From JALEFZ01 sp039817415 (GTDB lineage Bacteria > Bacteroidota > Bacteroidia > J057): a DNA stretch of 64,000 nucleotides. Positions within the stretch are counted from its first letter, which is position 1. Every line of letters starts with the position of its first letter. Shown here one piece after another: positions 18,650-28,298 of this stretch. The stretch spans positions 124,001 to 188,000 of the forward strand of contig JBCBVV010000005.1 of NCBI GenBank assembly GCA_039817415.1, written 5' to 3'. The notes beneath the pieces were generated by a model. The model was not told the origin of the DNA. It saw nothing but the letters and a program-made list of their open reading frames with translations, and ran no database searches. The translations under genes and the position numbers were made by a program.

Positions 18650-21600
18650 TTAATAATTGATGATGATGCTAAACAAACCAGAAGCTGTACTCGGGTTCGT
18701 GAAGTAGTCCAGTCCCCTGGCATTACTTACACCTGTCTGGTTGATCTCTGGATCAATGCCTGGAATGTTGTCAATCAGGAAGAGGTTTCTACCTGTTGCC
18801 ATGAGGTTCACTGATCCAATTCCTACCTTCTTGAATAACCAATCGCTCTTGATCACATAGCCTATTGACAATTCTCTAAGGCGGGTAAAGGTCGCATCGT
18901 AAATGGAGAAATTGTAAGCCTGATTGTCTCCAAATCCACCACCAATACCTGTACGATACCAGGTTTCATCCAACAACACAGGTCCTCCACCAAAGTCCTC
19001 AATATTTCCTCTCACGGTCGTTCCTGCAGGGATGACATCACCCCCGTAGTTCATCAACTCTTGATCTGTCGTAACTCTGTTAGCCGTTACTGCCGTAGTT
19101 CCAAAACGGTTCAACACGTGCAGTGTACGTGGGGAGAAGGCTCCACCCTGAGAGTGTTCTACCAATACATTAAACTGGAATCCCTTGTAGCTTAGTCTTA
19201 CCCCTAAACCCCCTCTCCAATCTGGATTAGGATCACCCAGGATAATAGGGCTAGTGGTAATTTGAGGGAAGCCATTGTCATCGAGTATAAAGTTGCCGTT
19301 GTCATCCGTTTGAGAACCCGTTCCGTACAGTACCCCTAGTGGATGCCCTACAATCGCGCGAGAACTTACAGAAGCTCCTGACAAGTCAATGGTCTCTGTA
19401 CCAGCAAGGTCGGTAACGAGGTTACGGTTGATACTCCAGTTTCCATAGATCGACATATTAAAGTCGCTCTTTCTGAATACCTGATAATCAAGATCAAGCT
19501 CAAATCCTTTGTTTTCCATGTTCGCTGCGTTGGCGATCTGGGTATCAAATCCAAAGGAAGGCGTCAATTCAACCGAAATATGGTCTCCAATGATCTCATT
19601 TTGGTAATAGGTCATTCCTACCGAGAGCTTGTCCTTGAAGAACCTCAAGTCTGTACCCACTTCCCATTCTGTCTTAATGGCGGGCTCTAGATTTGGATTT
19701 CCTCTGTCATCATCCAAGCGGAATCCACCTCCATACAAAGCAATATCCAATGGATCCGAATAAGTAGAATAGGTAAACCCACCTTCTGCAATGGTCTGCG
19801 CTACGTGCGCTGGCGGTGCTATACCTACCTGCCCCCATGAGGCTCTTAGTTTTCCAAAAGTCAAGACACCAAAGTCCCCTCTATCTGTAAACTGCCAGGC
19901 AGCATCCATAGCAGGATAGAAGAAGTTTCGAGAATAGGTAGATGATGCCTCAGATGTTCCAGATAAGGTAACAAATACCTCGTCATAAAGATCAAAGCCG
20001 AAAACCGCATACCCACGGTTAGATCTAATGTTCAACTTCGAGTTGCCAATGGTCGAACTCTCAGCGGCTGAGTTCAATTCAGTGGTTGGCTTACGGATAT
20101 TGACGAGGAAGCCTACGATTTCAGAATTGTTAATTCTCCTCTGACGGTCATTGATGTTCCAACCAATAGTCGTACTCAGGTCAATGTCATCCGTTATCTG
20201 GAAGTTACCCCGCGCTATCGCATCGAAGTTTAACTCCTGCCTTCTGATCAAATCCTCTGAGAAAATACCATTCTGTCGAGAACCTGCAGAACTAATGGGG
20301 AAGAAGTACTCACGCGCATCAGTATATGTATCGAGGCCACCACGTAGGGTTACCTTCATAAAATCGAAGGGCGTAATATCAATTTTGGTCGAGAAGATCG
20401 AGCGGTTAACAGTTGAGTTAGCCGTTTGCTCATTGATGGTCCAAAGGGGATTGTTGTAGGTAGGGTTGTTGTTATTCCCCAAATACCTACGATAAGAGCG
20501 CTGTCTCAAGGGGAAAGATTCTCCTCCCGAATTGAAATAGGTTCCTATATAATCTGACTGGTCAAAATCTGCTGGTGTTCTCAGTAAACCTAAGAGTAGA
20601 CCAGCTGTATTGGAGCTTTGCTGCACCCTATTGGATTGAATATTGGCAAAACTCGCTCTTGATTCAATTGTCAACCAGTCGGTTGCAAAGAATTTGTTAT
20701 TGAGACGGAAGTTGGTTCGATCGTAATCACTTTCACGAATGATCCCTTCCTGATCAACTCTCCCTAAGCTTAGGAAATAGGTCAACTTATTGTTTCCCCC
20801 ACTCACAGTTAGGTCATTCTGGAAAAATCCTCCTGTTTGGAAGACCCCGTCCCAATTGGAGTCGAGATAGGTATCGGTGGCATTCTTTTGTGTAATGGGG
20901 TAATAAACATTGCCACTTTCTGAGACAAAACGTTGTCCTGATTGATCTACCTCATCTGCTCCACCAGCGCGATCTGGGATGTAATCTCCCCATGCTTCCG
21001 CTCCGGTGGGACTGTAGCTACCTCCACGTCCTTGTCCGTAGGTATCCTGAAGATCATAACGTTGGTTTACCCAGTCGAAGGAAACAGTAGACTTGAAGTT
21101 GATGTTGACGCGACCAGCTGCACCCTGCTTTGTGGTAATTACAATTACCCCATTAGAAGCACGTGCTCCCCAAAGGGCAGCTGCAGAGGCTCCTTTTAGA
21201 ATGTTGACAGATTCAATATCTGCAGGGTTTAGGTCGTTCAAACGAGATTGCTGAGATACCCCACCTGTACGCCCACCTGTAGAGTTATTTCCTCCTCCAT
21301 AGGTAGTTGAATTGTCAATGGGAATACCATCAAGAATGATCAAGGGATTGGATGATCCCAAAACGGAATTGGCACCTCGGATTCTAATAGTGGAACCTGC
21401 CCCTGGGTCGCCATTGGTTCTGGCGATCTGGACATTCGATGCTTTTGCACCAAGGGAGTTCAGAAAGTTGACTTCACCCGAACGGTTGATGTCGGAGGCT
21501 CGGACATTGGAAGCGGTTGTTCCTGTCTCATCCTTTTTCAACTCAAAACCTAGGGCGGTAATGATAACTTCGTCCAAATATTCTTCGGAAGCCTTCATTT

Positions 21601-21880
21601 CAACATTAATGGTGGATCTACCACTTACGGCTTCTTCAATAGTAGCCTTGCCGATGTAGGTAAAAAGAAGAGTTGCATTCTCTCCTACGGTAAGGGAATA
21701 TCTTCCCTGGTTGTCACTGGTAATACCGTTGGTCGTACCTTTTTCAATGACACTTGCTCCAATGACGGGCTGACCATCTGTATCGGTTACAACGCCGCTA
21801 ACTTTCTGCTGTGCAGATAGTTGTCCAATTGCGAGACCGATAAAAAATAGCCATCCCAAAGATAGTAGTTTCTTCATCAT
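18650..21880 (-). CDS. SusC/RagA-type TonB-dependent transporter
   Basis: 1076 residues from the ATG at 21880 (a second ATG follows at 21877). A signal peptide precedes a CarboxypepD_reg-like domain (KVSGVVTDTDGQPVIGASV), a linker VIITALGFELKK, and a TonB plug with the SusC-signature region TIRIRGANSVLGSSNPLIILDGIPIDN-like (read in pieces: RIRGANS, LIILDGIPID). A 22-stranded barrel with many aromatic girdle residues follows. It imports oligomeric nutrients with the SusD partner 21 nt downstream. A putative promoter lies at 22034-22063, giving a leader of about 150 nt. Substrate unknown. Confidence 0.95.
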   Translation of the reverse strand: MMKKLLSLGWLFFIGLAIGQLSAQQKVSGVVTDTDGQPVIGASVIEKGTTNGITSDNQGRYSLTVGENATLLFTYIGKATIEEAVSGRSTINVEMKASEEYLDEVIITALGFELKKDETGTTASNVRASDINRSGEVNFLNSLGAKASNVQIARTNGDPGAGSTIRIRGANSVLGSSNPLIILDGIPIDNSTTYGGGNNSTGGRTGGVSQQSRLNDLNPADIESVNILKGASAAALWGARASNGVIVITTKQGAAGRVNINFKSTVSFDWVNQRYDLQDTYGQGRGGSYSPTGAEAWGDYIPDRAGGADEVDQSGQRFVSESGNVYYPITQKNATDTYLDSNWDGVFQTGGFFQNDLTVSGGNNKLTYFLSLGRVDQEGIIRESDYDRTNFRLNNKFFATDWLTIESRASFANIQSNRVQQSSNTAGLLLGLLRTPADFDQSDYIGTYFNSGGESFPLRQRSYRRYLGNNNNPTYNNPLWTINEQTANSTVNRSIFSTKIDITPFDFMKVTLRGGLDTYTDAREYFFPISSAGSRQNGIFSEDLIRRQELNFDAIARGNFQITDDIDLSTTIGWNINDRQRRINNSEIVGFLVNIRKPTTELNSAAESSTIGNSKLNIRSNRGYAVFGFDLYDEVFVTLSGTSEASSTYSRNFFYPAMDAAWQFTDRGDFGVLTFGKLRASWGQVGIAPPAHVAQTIAEGGFTYSTYSDPLDIALYGGGFRLDDDRGNPNLEPAIKTEWEVGTDLRFFKDKLSVGMTYYQNEIIGDHISVELTPSFGFDTQIANAANMENKGFELDLDYQVFRKSDFNMSIYGNWSINRNLVTDLAGTETIDLSGASVSSRAIVGHPLGVLYGTGSQTDDNGNFILDDNGFPQITTSPIILGDPNPDWRGGLGVRLSYKGFQFNVLVEHSQGGAFSPRTLHVLNRFGTTAVTANRVTTDQELMNYGGDVIPAGTTVRGNIEDFGGGPVLLDETWYRTGIGGGFGDNQAYNFSIYDATFTRLRELSIGYVIKSDWLFKKVGIGSVNLMATGRNLFLIDNIPGIDPEINQTGVSNARGLDYFTNPSTASGLFSIIINY

Positions 21881-22033
21881 GGATGGAATTGGTTTAGTTA
21901 ATCTTTCAGCCAAAAACAGGGGGCTGTAGTAAGAAATTAATAAATATTTACCATTTATTTAAATTATTGGTAATGTACGACCTTGCTAATAGTATGAATT
22001 TCATTGAAGTAGCAATTGGGACCTTTCCCTTCT

Positions 22034-22063
22034 CCAAAATATAAACAAGTAAACCGCATCAAC
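22034..22063 (-). promoter_or_regulatory. Candidate -33/-7 promoter for the SusC/SusD genes
   Basis: On the minus strand GTTG (22060-22063) and TATTTTGG (22034-22041) are separated by 18 nt, close to the Bacteroidota TTTG / TAnnTTTG pattern and with the same spacing as the HU promoter in this window. Confidence 0.45.
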
Positions 22064-22112
22064 ACAACAAGCTGAAATTCAGACCCATACACACAATTTT
22101 ACACTTTTACAC

Positions 22113-22147
22113 AAAAAGGCCACCCAACAAATTGGATGGCCTTTTTT
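22113..22147 (-). terminator. Intrinsic terminator
   Basis: A 15-position stem with one mismatch (22113-22127 with 22132-22146), a 4-nt loop and A/T runs on both sides. It ends the minus-strand transcript carrying the S74-type protein and the type IX-sorted protein, and could also work on the plus strand. Confidence 0.88.
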
Positions 22148-22235
22148 ATTAGCAATATTTTGACAAAAATTAGCCAAAACGAAACAATCCATGTTGGAAC
22201 AAACATGATCGTTTTTACATGTCCCAATAGGATAC

Positions 22236-22724
22236 CTAATCTAGTCTTTCAAACTTCAGGGTCTTCACAGCTTGTCCAGTCGAAGTTTTGATCCTTAGCA
22301 AGTAACTTCCAGCAGCAAAATTTGACACATCAAATTGTTGAGACGCTGTTCCGGAAACTTTCATCCCTTGGTCTTTCTCGACTAATCTTCCCGCCATATC
22401 CACAATATCGATCTTTAGATCAAGGTCCTTGGTAGAACTTAGCTCCAATACCATCCAGTCATGAGAGGGATTAGGGTATAGTTTGTAATCTACTGAGACT
22501 TGAATAGTTTTTTCATTATTGACTGCGAGTTGATCTGGCTGTTGGAAACCCTGTGTCAAAATGAACGAACCCGAAACCGCAGTTTGAATGACCGTCTCTC
22601 CAACTGTGTAGGATAGCTGAGGATTATCGCTTCCTGCCGTACCTATTACTTGGCGACTAAGGCTTTGGGCCTGTAGGGACAAAAGGCTTGCAAGGAAAAG
22701 ACTTGTGAAGATGATTGTTCTCAT
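22236..22724 (-). CDS. Small secreted protein with type IX secretion (type A) sorting domain
   Basis: 162 residues: a signal peptide (MRTIIFTSLFLASLLSLQAQ), a short N-domain with SYTVGETVIQT and FILTQGFQQPD, then a C-terminal ~80-residue T9SS type A sorting domain: YKLYPNPSHDW, the DMAGRLV strand, AGSYLLRI and a final VKTLKFERLD. The sorting domain directs export through the type IX system and attachment to the surface. Its ATG overlaps the stop of the upstream S74-type gene by one base (TAATG), so the two are coupled and may act together at the surface. The N-domain is a recurrent Bacteroidota module of unknown role. Confidence 0.92.
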   Translation of the reverse strand: MRTIIFTSLFLASLLSLQAQSLSRQVIGTAGSDNPQLSYTVGETVIQTAVSGSFILTQGFQQPDQLAVNNEKTIQVSVDYKLYPNPSHDWMVLELSSTKDLDLKIDIVDMAGRLVEKDQGMKVSGTASQQFDVSNFAAGSYLLRIKTSTGQAVKTLKFERLD

Positions 22725-24730
22725 TAGTTATTTTTTAGTTGTTGAATCTCTGCTTTTAGTTCTTCGATTTGAGCCTGTTGCTCCTGGATGGCTTTAACAA
22801 GATACGGAACCATACCTGCATAATCCACTGATTGGAAATTCACCTCCTCGCCTGGAACTGCTCCCCCTTCAATTTCCTCTTGGGTAATTGCGGGTTGAGT
22901 GGCTTGTTCGACTAGTTCAGGCATCAACTTAGCTACATCCTGGGCCATAAAGCCTGTTCTTTGGCCTTTTGGTAGGTTCATATGTGGGTATAGATCTCTG
23001 TTGTAGGTATAATTGCTGATTTGTAATTGTAGCACTTTATCCAGTACCGAAGATGTAGGGGCGATATTAGATTTTAGGTTTTGATCAGAAGGAAGGAAGG
23101 AACCAGTGGTAAAGACATTTCCAGAAAAATATCCAGCATATACGACCCCTGTACTGGTCGAGCCTGCATCAGATGCAGAAGCGTATACAGCATAAGCGAC
23201 TCCTGTCCCATTGTCATTATCGGCCAAGGCGCGAACGCCATAAGCAGCCTGAGAGCCCGTTGCATCTGTATTGGAGGAACCATATAAGCCATAAGAAGTA
23301 CCTCCCTCATTCAGCTGTGATACGAATACACCATAGGATGTAGTTGTAGATGAGGCGGAAGTCTTATCTAGATCTATGTATACTCCATACTGAGTAGAAG
23401 AGGAGCTCAGCGTAGCATTGTGGTCGATATAAATGGACCTGGTTGAAATATCATTATTCTCCATGTCCAAAAAATAGGTTGGTACGGGGTCATTAAGCCC
23501 TATTCTTCCATCTTTACGAATGGTTAGTGCATTGTTACGATTTGAGTTACTCGTCCCATTTCCAATCACAAACAATGGGTCGTCCCCTACCCAGGTATTA
23601 ATAGAACCGATGTAACGCGTATTGTATCGTCCAAAAGTGGTTTGAATGTAGGTATCAGAGTAACTTCTAAATCCAGCGGCAAAGCTCAGGTTTCCATATG
23701 CCCTTGATTGAGAGTTAAAGGCAGCAGAGTAGTCCCCTCGGGCAACTGGCTCAAAGCCCCAAGCGATAGCATAAAAATCGACACTATCGACAGGATTGTA
23801 ATTGCCTATTCTTCCTCCAATCAATCCCCCCTTCGAAGAATCATAAAATAATTTTGAACCTGTAGAGGTATTATTTGCTCCGAAGAGAACATCTTCACCT
23901 AAATCAATGTGAAAGCCTACCAAGGGATTATTCAAGCCAATTCCCACATTTCCTGAGTTGTAATAAATATCTGATCCGTTTTCTGTCCAAAGCCCTTCTG
24001 TAAGGCTTGTCGGCGCATAGGCACTTCCATTATATTGAAGGACTTGCCCATTGGAAGGAGTCGTTCCACTTACGCTGACTCCTTGGATTCCTACTACTTC
24101 TGGGTTGGGATAAGTACCCGCTAAATCCCCTCCAGCAACAGTTCCTACAAGGGAAGGGATGGTAACTGTATTCCCTGAAGAGATAGATAGGTCACTTCCA
24201 GAAATAGAAAGTGTTTGCAATTCGTTAGTGGGGTCGGCATCAGCATCATCGGAATCATCCATGGCTGTGGACCATCGACTACCATCCCATTTGAGGACAT
24301 CTCCGACCACAGGAGAAGTAGAATTCACATCCGTGAGGCTTTCCAAGTTCATAGCTGTAGCTACCTTGGCATAGGGAACAGCCTGGAATTGAGAAGTATC
24401 AATTTTAGCTCCATTCAATTCCACAATTAAATAATGGGGATTTGCTTCCCATACGATATCATCAAAAGTACCGACACTCACTGTTCCTCCACCAATGGCG
24501 AGGTTAAATAAACCAAAATCATTGGTAGTAGGGGAATGCGTTTCAGAATAGACAAGGGTTCCGCCAGGAGTAGCTTCCTTGATCTCAAATCTTAGGTTAA
24601 TAGCAGTATTGGCTAGGATATTTCCTGCAGCATCTCTGGCAACGGCTTGGTAATTAAATCCAGTCGTTAACTGTGCCTGGGCAGCCATCGTAGCCAAGGC
24701 CAGGGTGAGTAGGATAAGGGTCTTTTTCAT
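22724..24730 (-). CDS. Tail-fibre-like secreted protein with S74-type chaperone C-terminus (paralog A)
   Basis: 668 residues from the ATG at 24730, which opens the signal peptide MKKTLILLTLALATMAAQAQ. The N-domain (TTGFNYQAVARDAAGNIL) is a conserved Bacteroidota module of ~120 residues. Next come one NELQTLSISG repeat unit, a beta-rich stalk and YadA-head-like repeats (GDYSAAFNSQSRAYGNLSFAAG). The C-terminus resembles the Peptidase_S74 intramolecular chaperone of phage tail spikes, with SDQNLKS (candidate Ser/Lys dyad), GFMAQDV and VDYAGMVPYLVKA, and ends in a coiled coil. A trimeric fibre that self-cleaves its chaperone is the likely form (family inference). It is coupled to the downstream type IX-sorted gene. 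Confidence 0.88.
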   Translation of the reverse strand: MKKTLILLTLALATMAAQAQLTTGFNYQAVARDAAGNILANTAINLRFEIKEATPGGTLVYSETHSPTTNDFGLFNLAIGGGTVSVGTFDDIVWEANPHYLIVELNGAKIDTSQFQAVPYAKVATAMNLESLTDVNSTSPVVGDVLKWDGSRWSTAMDDSDDADADPTNELQTLSISGSDLSISSGNTVTIPSLVGTVAGGDLAGTYPNPEVVGIQGVSVSGTTPSNGQVLQYNGSAYAPTSLTEGLWTENGSDIYYNSGNVGIGLNNPLVGFHIDLGEDVLFGANNTSTGSKLFYDSSKGGLIGGRIGNYNPVDSVDFYAIAWGFEPVARGDYSAAFNSQSRAYGNLSFAAGFRSYSDTYIQTTFGRYNTRYIGSINTWVGDDPLFVIGNGTSNSNRNNALTIRKDGRIGLNDPVPTYFLDMENNDISTRSIYIDHNATLSSSSTQYGVYIDLDKTSASSTTTSYGVFVSQLNEGGTSYGLYGSSNTDATGSQAAYGVRALADNDNGTGVAYAVYASASDAGSTSTGVVYAGYFSGNVFTTGSFLPSDQNLKSNIAPTSSVLDKVLQLQISNYTYNRDLYPHMNLPKGQRTGFMAQDVAKLMPELVEQATQPAITQEEIEGGAVPGEEVNFQSVDYAGMVPYLVKAIQEQQAQIEELKAEIQQLKNN

Positions 24731-24953
24731 TTGTTTAGTTGTTTTGGGGTAATTGATTCCAGAACAATTGCCTGCGCATCTCATTCAAGAAATCGGAAAT
24801 ATGTTATTGTTAATGGGGTCTGTTGGACAAAAATCAGACGGAGTACTTTAGGTCATTTATGTTAGCATATGATCTAAGGAATCCAGTTGTACAATTCACA
24901 ATCGCTCTACCTCTCTTAACAACTGGCTTCATTCGCCTATAAGTGGAGAAGCA

Positions 24954-24981
24954 AGTGTGGGGCATCAACCTACCCCACACT
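24954..24981 (-). terminator. Hairpin after S74 paralog B
   Basis: A 9-bp GC-rich stem (24954-24962 with 24973-24981) with a 10-nt loop starts 8 nt beyond the stop. The following minus-strand sequence is only moderately T-rich. Confidence 0.55.
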
Positions 24982-24988
24982 GCCTAGC

Positions 24989-27871
24989 TTATTTATCAGA
25001 CAATTGCCGAACCTGCGCCTCCAATTGCTTTATGCGTTGGTCCATGGCCTCGATCATTTCTTGTTGTTCCTGTATAGCCTTGGTCAGATAGGGAACCAAT
25101 CCTGCATAGTCTACTGCCGTAAAATGAACGTCTTCTGTTTGGGTCGCTCCATTTTCCAGTTCCTCAGGTGTCGCTGCAGGAGCCATCGATTCCTTTATCA
25201 GTTCTGGCATGAGCTTCTCCACATTCTGAGCAATAAAGCCTGTGCGATTTCCCTTGGGGAGATTCATATCGGGGTAGGCATCTGTATTGTAAGTGTAATG
25301 GCTGACTTGAAGCTGTAGCACTTTAGAAAGGACGGATGTACTAGGCGTAACACCCGATTTCAAGCTAAGATCAGAGGGCAGGTAAGAACCTGTAGCAAAT
25401 ACGTCTCCTGCAAAAAAACCTGCATACTCTGAACCTGAAGATGTACTTGTAAATAAGGAAGCGTACACACCATATACAGCACCCGTTCCATTGTCATTGT
25501 TTGCTACAGCTCTTAGCCCATAAGCAATGGCATTATTCGATGCGAGCGTGGTACCAAATACATAAGCTCCATAAGCGTAACCTCCATCATTTCTGGAATC
25601 AGAGTAAAGGCCGTAGGCGAAGGTGGAATTGGCGGTAGCAAAAGACTTATCCATATCTACAAAAACACCGTATTGGGAACCCGCATTGGTGGCAGTTGCG
25701 TTATGGTCTATATAGAGTGAGCGTGTAGACAAGTCATCATTTTCGACATCAAGCAAATAGGTAGGTGTAGCTTCGTTGACTCCTATTCTTCCGTCTTTTC
25801 GTATGGTAAAAGCGTTATTCCTATTGAAGTTACTCGTCCCATTCCCTACCACAAACAAAGGATCACTACTGTTCCAGGCAGTTCTAGATCCTGTGCTCCT
25901 TTCATTGTATCTTCCTAAGGCAAACTGAATATAAGTATCCGCATAATTGCGTAATCCAGCGGCAAAGCTTAAGCTTCCCTCAGCGCGAGATTGAAAATTG
26001 AAAGCGGCAGAATAGTTACCTAAAGCCTTGGGTTCATATCCCCAAGCAAATGAGTATAGCTCCATGCTATCAGGAATCGCATTAGCGAGTATCCTTCCTC
26101 CTTTTAATGCCCCTTGATTTGAATCGTAGAAAAACTTAGCCCCTGTTGAGGTAGAACTACTTCCAAACAAGACGTCCTCAAATAAATCCACATGTAAACC
26201 AAATTCTGGATCGGTTAACCCAATCCCCACATTTGCCCCATTGTAATAGATGTCATTTCCAGATTGAGACCATAGAGAAGCTGGAACAGCAATGGAATTG
26301 CCATTAGAAATAGATAAGGTATTGCCAGAAATAGAAAGGGTCTGAAGCTCGTTTGTAGGATCGCTATCTGCATCATCCACTTCATCACTTGACAAAATCC
26401 AGGAAGCCTGAACCCCATCATATTTCAATATATTGTTGTTACTAGGGGCAGAGGAAGTTACCGGAATACCCTGAAGACCTGATACGGTTGGGAAAGGGAA
26501 AAGGCCACCTAAGTCCCCTCCGGCTGGTGAACCAATGGTGATATCATCTAAAGGGTCTATGTCCCCTGTATTGGAAATCACATTGCCCGTGATATCAATG
26601 CCTGTACCTGCCAAATAGGAAGGAAGGACCACCGAAGTACTTTGGGATAGCGTAAGAGTATTTCCCAAAAGGGTAAGGGTCTGAAGTTCATTGGTAGGAT
26701 CGCTATCTGCATCTGTATCATCGTCAGGAGAAGGCACCCATTGAGTTCCATTCCATTTTAGGATTTCTCCAGATAATGGAGCTGCAGCGGAAACGCTTCC
26801 TCCCTGAATACCACTTACTGTTGGATTGGGATAAAACCCACTCAAATCTCCTCCAGCAGCAGATCCACTAAAAGATGGAATGATTACATTGTTTCCATTA
26901 GAGATAGACAAGGTATTACCCGATATCGCTAGCGTTTGCAACTCGTTTACAGGGTCAGCATCAGCATCGTCTACCTCATCAAATGTGTAGCTCCAAGCAG
27001 CCTGGGCAGAATTATACTTCAGAATATTATTGTTGCTAGGTGAGCCAACTGGCAAGGGAATTCCCTGGAGCCCATCTACTGTCAAGGTGGGAAATGTCCC
27101 ATCAACATCTCCCCCGGCCAAGGTAGAGGTAGTAATGTCATCACTACCATCTGTATCACCCGTATTGGTAATCACGGTACCTCCTACAAGGGAAATCCCC
27201 GTTCCAGCAGTATAGGTAGTCCCTCCTCCTCCGGCAGGAAGGGTTACTGTATTTCCACCAGAGATAGATAGGTTATTTCCAGTGATGGAAAGGGTCTGAA
27301 GCTCATTAAGAGGATCAGCATCTGCATCACCCGTATTGGTGATAATATTACCAGCAATGCTGATTCCATTCCCGGCGGTATAGGAGGTTCCGCCCGAAAC
27401 AGTCGAAGGAACCCATTGTGTTCCGTCCCATTGTAGCACATCATTATTGGAAGGTGTCCCACCCACATTTTGGAGGTCCTCCAGATCCATGTCAGTCGCC
27501 AACTTGCTGTAAGGGACTGCCTGAAATTGAGAGGTATCAATCTTGGATCCATTTAATTCTACAATCAAAAAATGAGGATTCGAAGCCCAATCAATTCCAT
27601 CAAAGGTCCCATTGTTGATCGTTCCATCTCCAAGGACCAAATTAAACAGGCCGAAATCATTGGTGGTTGGTGTGTGCGTTTCAGAATAGACCAAGGTACC
27701 AGAAGGGGTGGTTTCCTTGATGTCAAATCTTAGGTTAATGGCAGTATTCGCAAGAATAGAACCCGAAGCATCACGAGCAACAGCCTGATAGGTAAAGCCA
27801 CTTGTCAGTTGGGCATACATACCGATGCTAAGCAAGCAAAATAGCAGAAAAGTCAGATTGGTTTTCATCAT
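24989..27871 (-). CDS. Tail-fibre-like secreted protein with S74-type chaperone C-terminus (paralog B, expanded repeats)
   Basis: 960 residues with the same parts as the neighbouring paralogs: signal peptide, N-domain (TSGFTYQAVARDASGSIL), head repeats (GNYSAAFNFQSRAEGSLSFAAG), S74-like region (SDLSLKS, GFIAQNV, VDYAGLVPYL) and a terminal coiled coil. It is ~290 residues longer because the NELQTLsIsGN stalk unit occurs four times (starting at residues 189, 309, 394, 507) where the paralogs have one. Asp-rich linkers (VDDADADP) separate the units and might bind calcium. The start could be either of two adjacent ATGs (27871 or 27868). The role, probably a surface fibre or adhesin, is inference. 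Confidence 0.87.
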   Translation of the reverse strand: MMKTNLTFLLFCLLSIGMYAQLTSGFTYQAVARDASGSILANTAINLRFDIKETTPSGTLVYSETHTPTTNDFGLFNLVLGDGTINNGTFDGIDWASNPHFLIVELNGSKIDTSQFQAVPYSKLATDMDLEDLQNVGGTPSNNDVLQWDGTQWVPSTVSGGTSYTAGNGISIAGNIITNTGDADADPLNELQTLSITGNNLSISGGNTVTLPAGGGGTTYTAGTGISLVGGTVITNTGDTDGSDDITTSTLAGGDVDGTFPTLTVDGLQGIPLPVGSPSNNNILKYNSAQAAWSYTFDEVDDADADPVNELQTLAISGNTLSISNGNNVIIPSFSGSAAGGDLSGFYPNPTVSGIQGGSVSAAAPLSGEILKWNGTQWVPSPDDDTDADSDPTNELQTLTLLGNTLTLSQSTSVVLPSYLAGTGIDITGNVISNTGDIDPLDDITIGSPAGGDLGGLFPFPTVSGLQGIPVTSSAPSNNNILKYDGVQASWILSSDEVDDADSDPTNELQTLSISGNTLSISNGNSIAVPASLWSQSGNDIYYNGANVGIGLTDPEFGLHVDLFEDVLFGSSSTSTGAKFFYDSNQGALKGGRILANAIPDSMELYSFAWGYEPKALGNYSAAFNFQSRAEGSLSFAAGLRNYADTYIQFALGRYNERSTGSRTAWNSSDPLFVVGNGTSNFNRNNAFTIRKDGRIGVNEATPTYLLDVENDDLSTRSLYIDHNATATNAGSQYGVFVDMDKSFATANSTFAYGLYSDSRNDGGYAYGAYVFGTTLASNNAIAYGLRAVANNDNGTGAVYGVYASLFTSTSSGSEYAGFFAGDVFATGSYLPSDLSLKSGVTPSTSVLSKVLQLQVSHYTYNTDAYPDMNLPKGNRTGFIAQNVEKLMPELIKESMAPAATPEELENGATQTEDVHFTAVDYAGLVPYLTKAIQEQQEMIEAMDQRIKQLEAQVRQLSDK
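26275..27307 (-). repeat. Four divergent in-frame repeats in the stalk of paralog B
   Basis: Units begin at residues 189, 309, 394 and 507 with NELQTL and run through an AGGDxxGxxPxxTVxGxQG core to an Asp-rich linker. Spacings are 120, 85 and 113 residues; the long units carry an additional TGI...ITNTGD segment. The copies are related but far from identical, so the expansion is not recent. Confidence 0.8.
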
Positions 27872-28298
27872 TGTAATTGGGGTATATAGAAGATTAAAAT
27901 TGAAAATCCTGCCTCATAACAGACGCACATATATCATACTTTCCATCTTGCTTTTTCAAAAGCAGGAGTTTGTAAGCAGTTTGATTTGAGCAAAAACTGG
28001 TGACCTACCCCAATAAGTGGTTGGGTTATTGGTGACACCAATAGCCTGTCAAGAAGAATATATACAAATTAAAGCGACTAAGTATCGGGAATAATACTGG
28101 GCGAGAAATGTCAAGGGAAAAATGCGCGTCGCTAGGTGCATATTAAGAAAAACCCTCAACTTTTCCATCATAGAAAATACTCAGAGCCATATCTTTACGC
28201 AATTCGTCATACTTTTCCTCTCCCAAGCAAATCCTTTGCACGTAAGCCTCGCATCGTAAGTCGGGGAAAATAAGCTACGATCAACAATCAAAAGAATA
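27872..28298. other. Intergenic region between paralog B and the DUF6090-like gene
   Basis: 427 nt without a supported gene on either strand; stop codons are frequent in all frames. It contains a 10-bp palindromic hairpin (28024-28046) and would hold the promoter of paralog B. No clear -33/-7 pair was found. Confidence 0.55.
28024..28046. repeat. 10-bp inverted repeat (palindromic hairpin)
   Basis: Positions 28024-28033 pair with 28037-28046 around a 3-nt loop, with one G:T pair; the core TTGGTGACACCAA is a near-perfect palindrome. There is no T-run. It may be an operator or a 3'-end hairpin of the DUF6090-like transcript. Confidence 0.5.

Larger units (their letters stand above)
21881..22235. 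other. Intergenic region upstream of the SusC-like gene
   Basis: 355 nt without a gene. It holds the terminator of the genes to its right (22113-22147), a candidate minus-strand promoter (22034-22063) and an AT-rich leader (about 21935-21975) before the SusC-like start. No small gene is supported on either strand. Confidence 0.6.
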
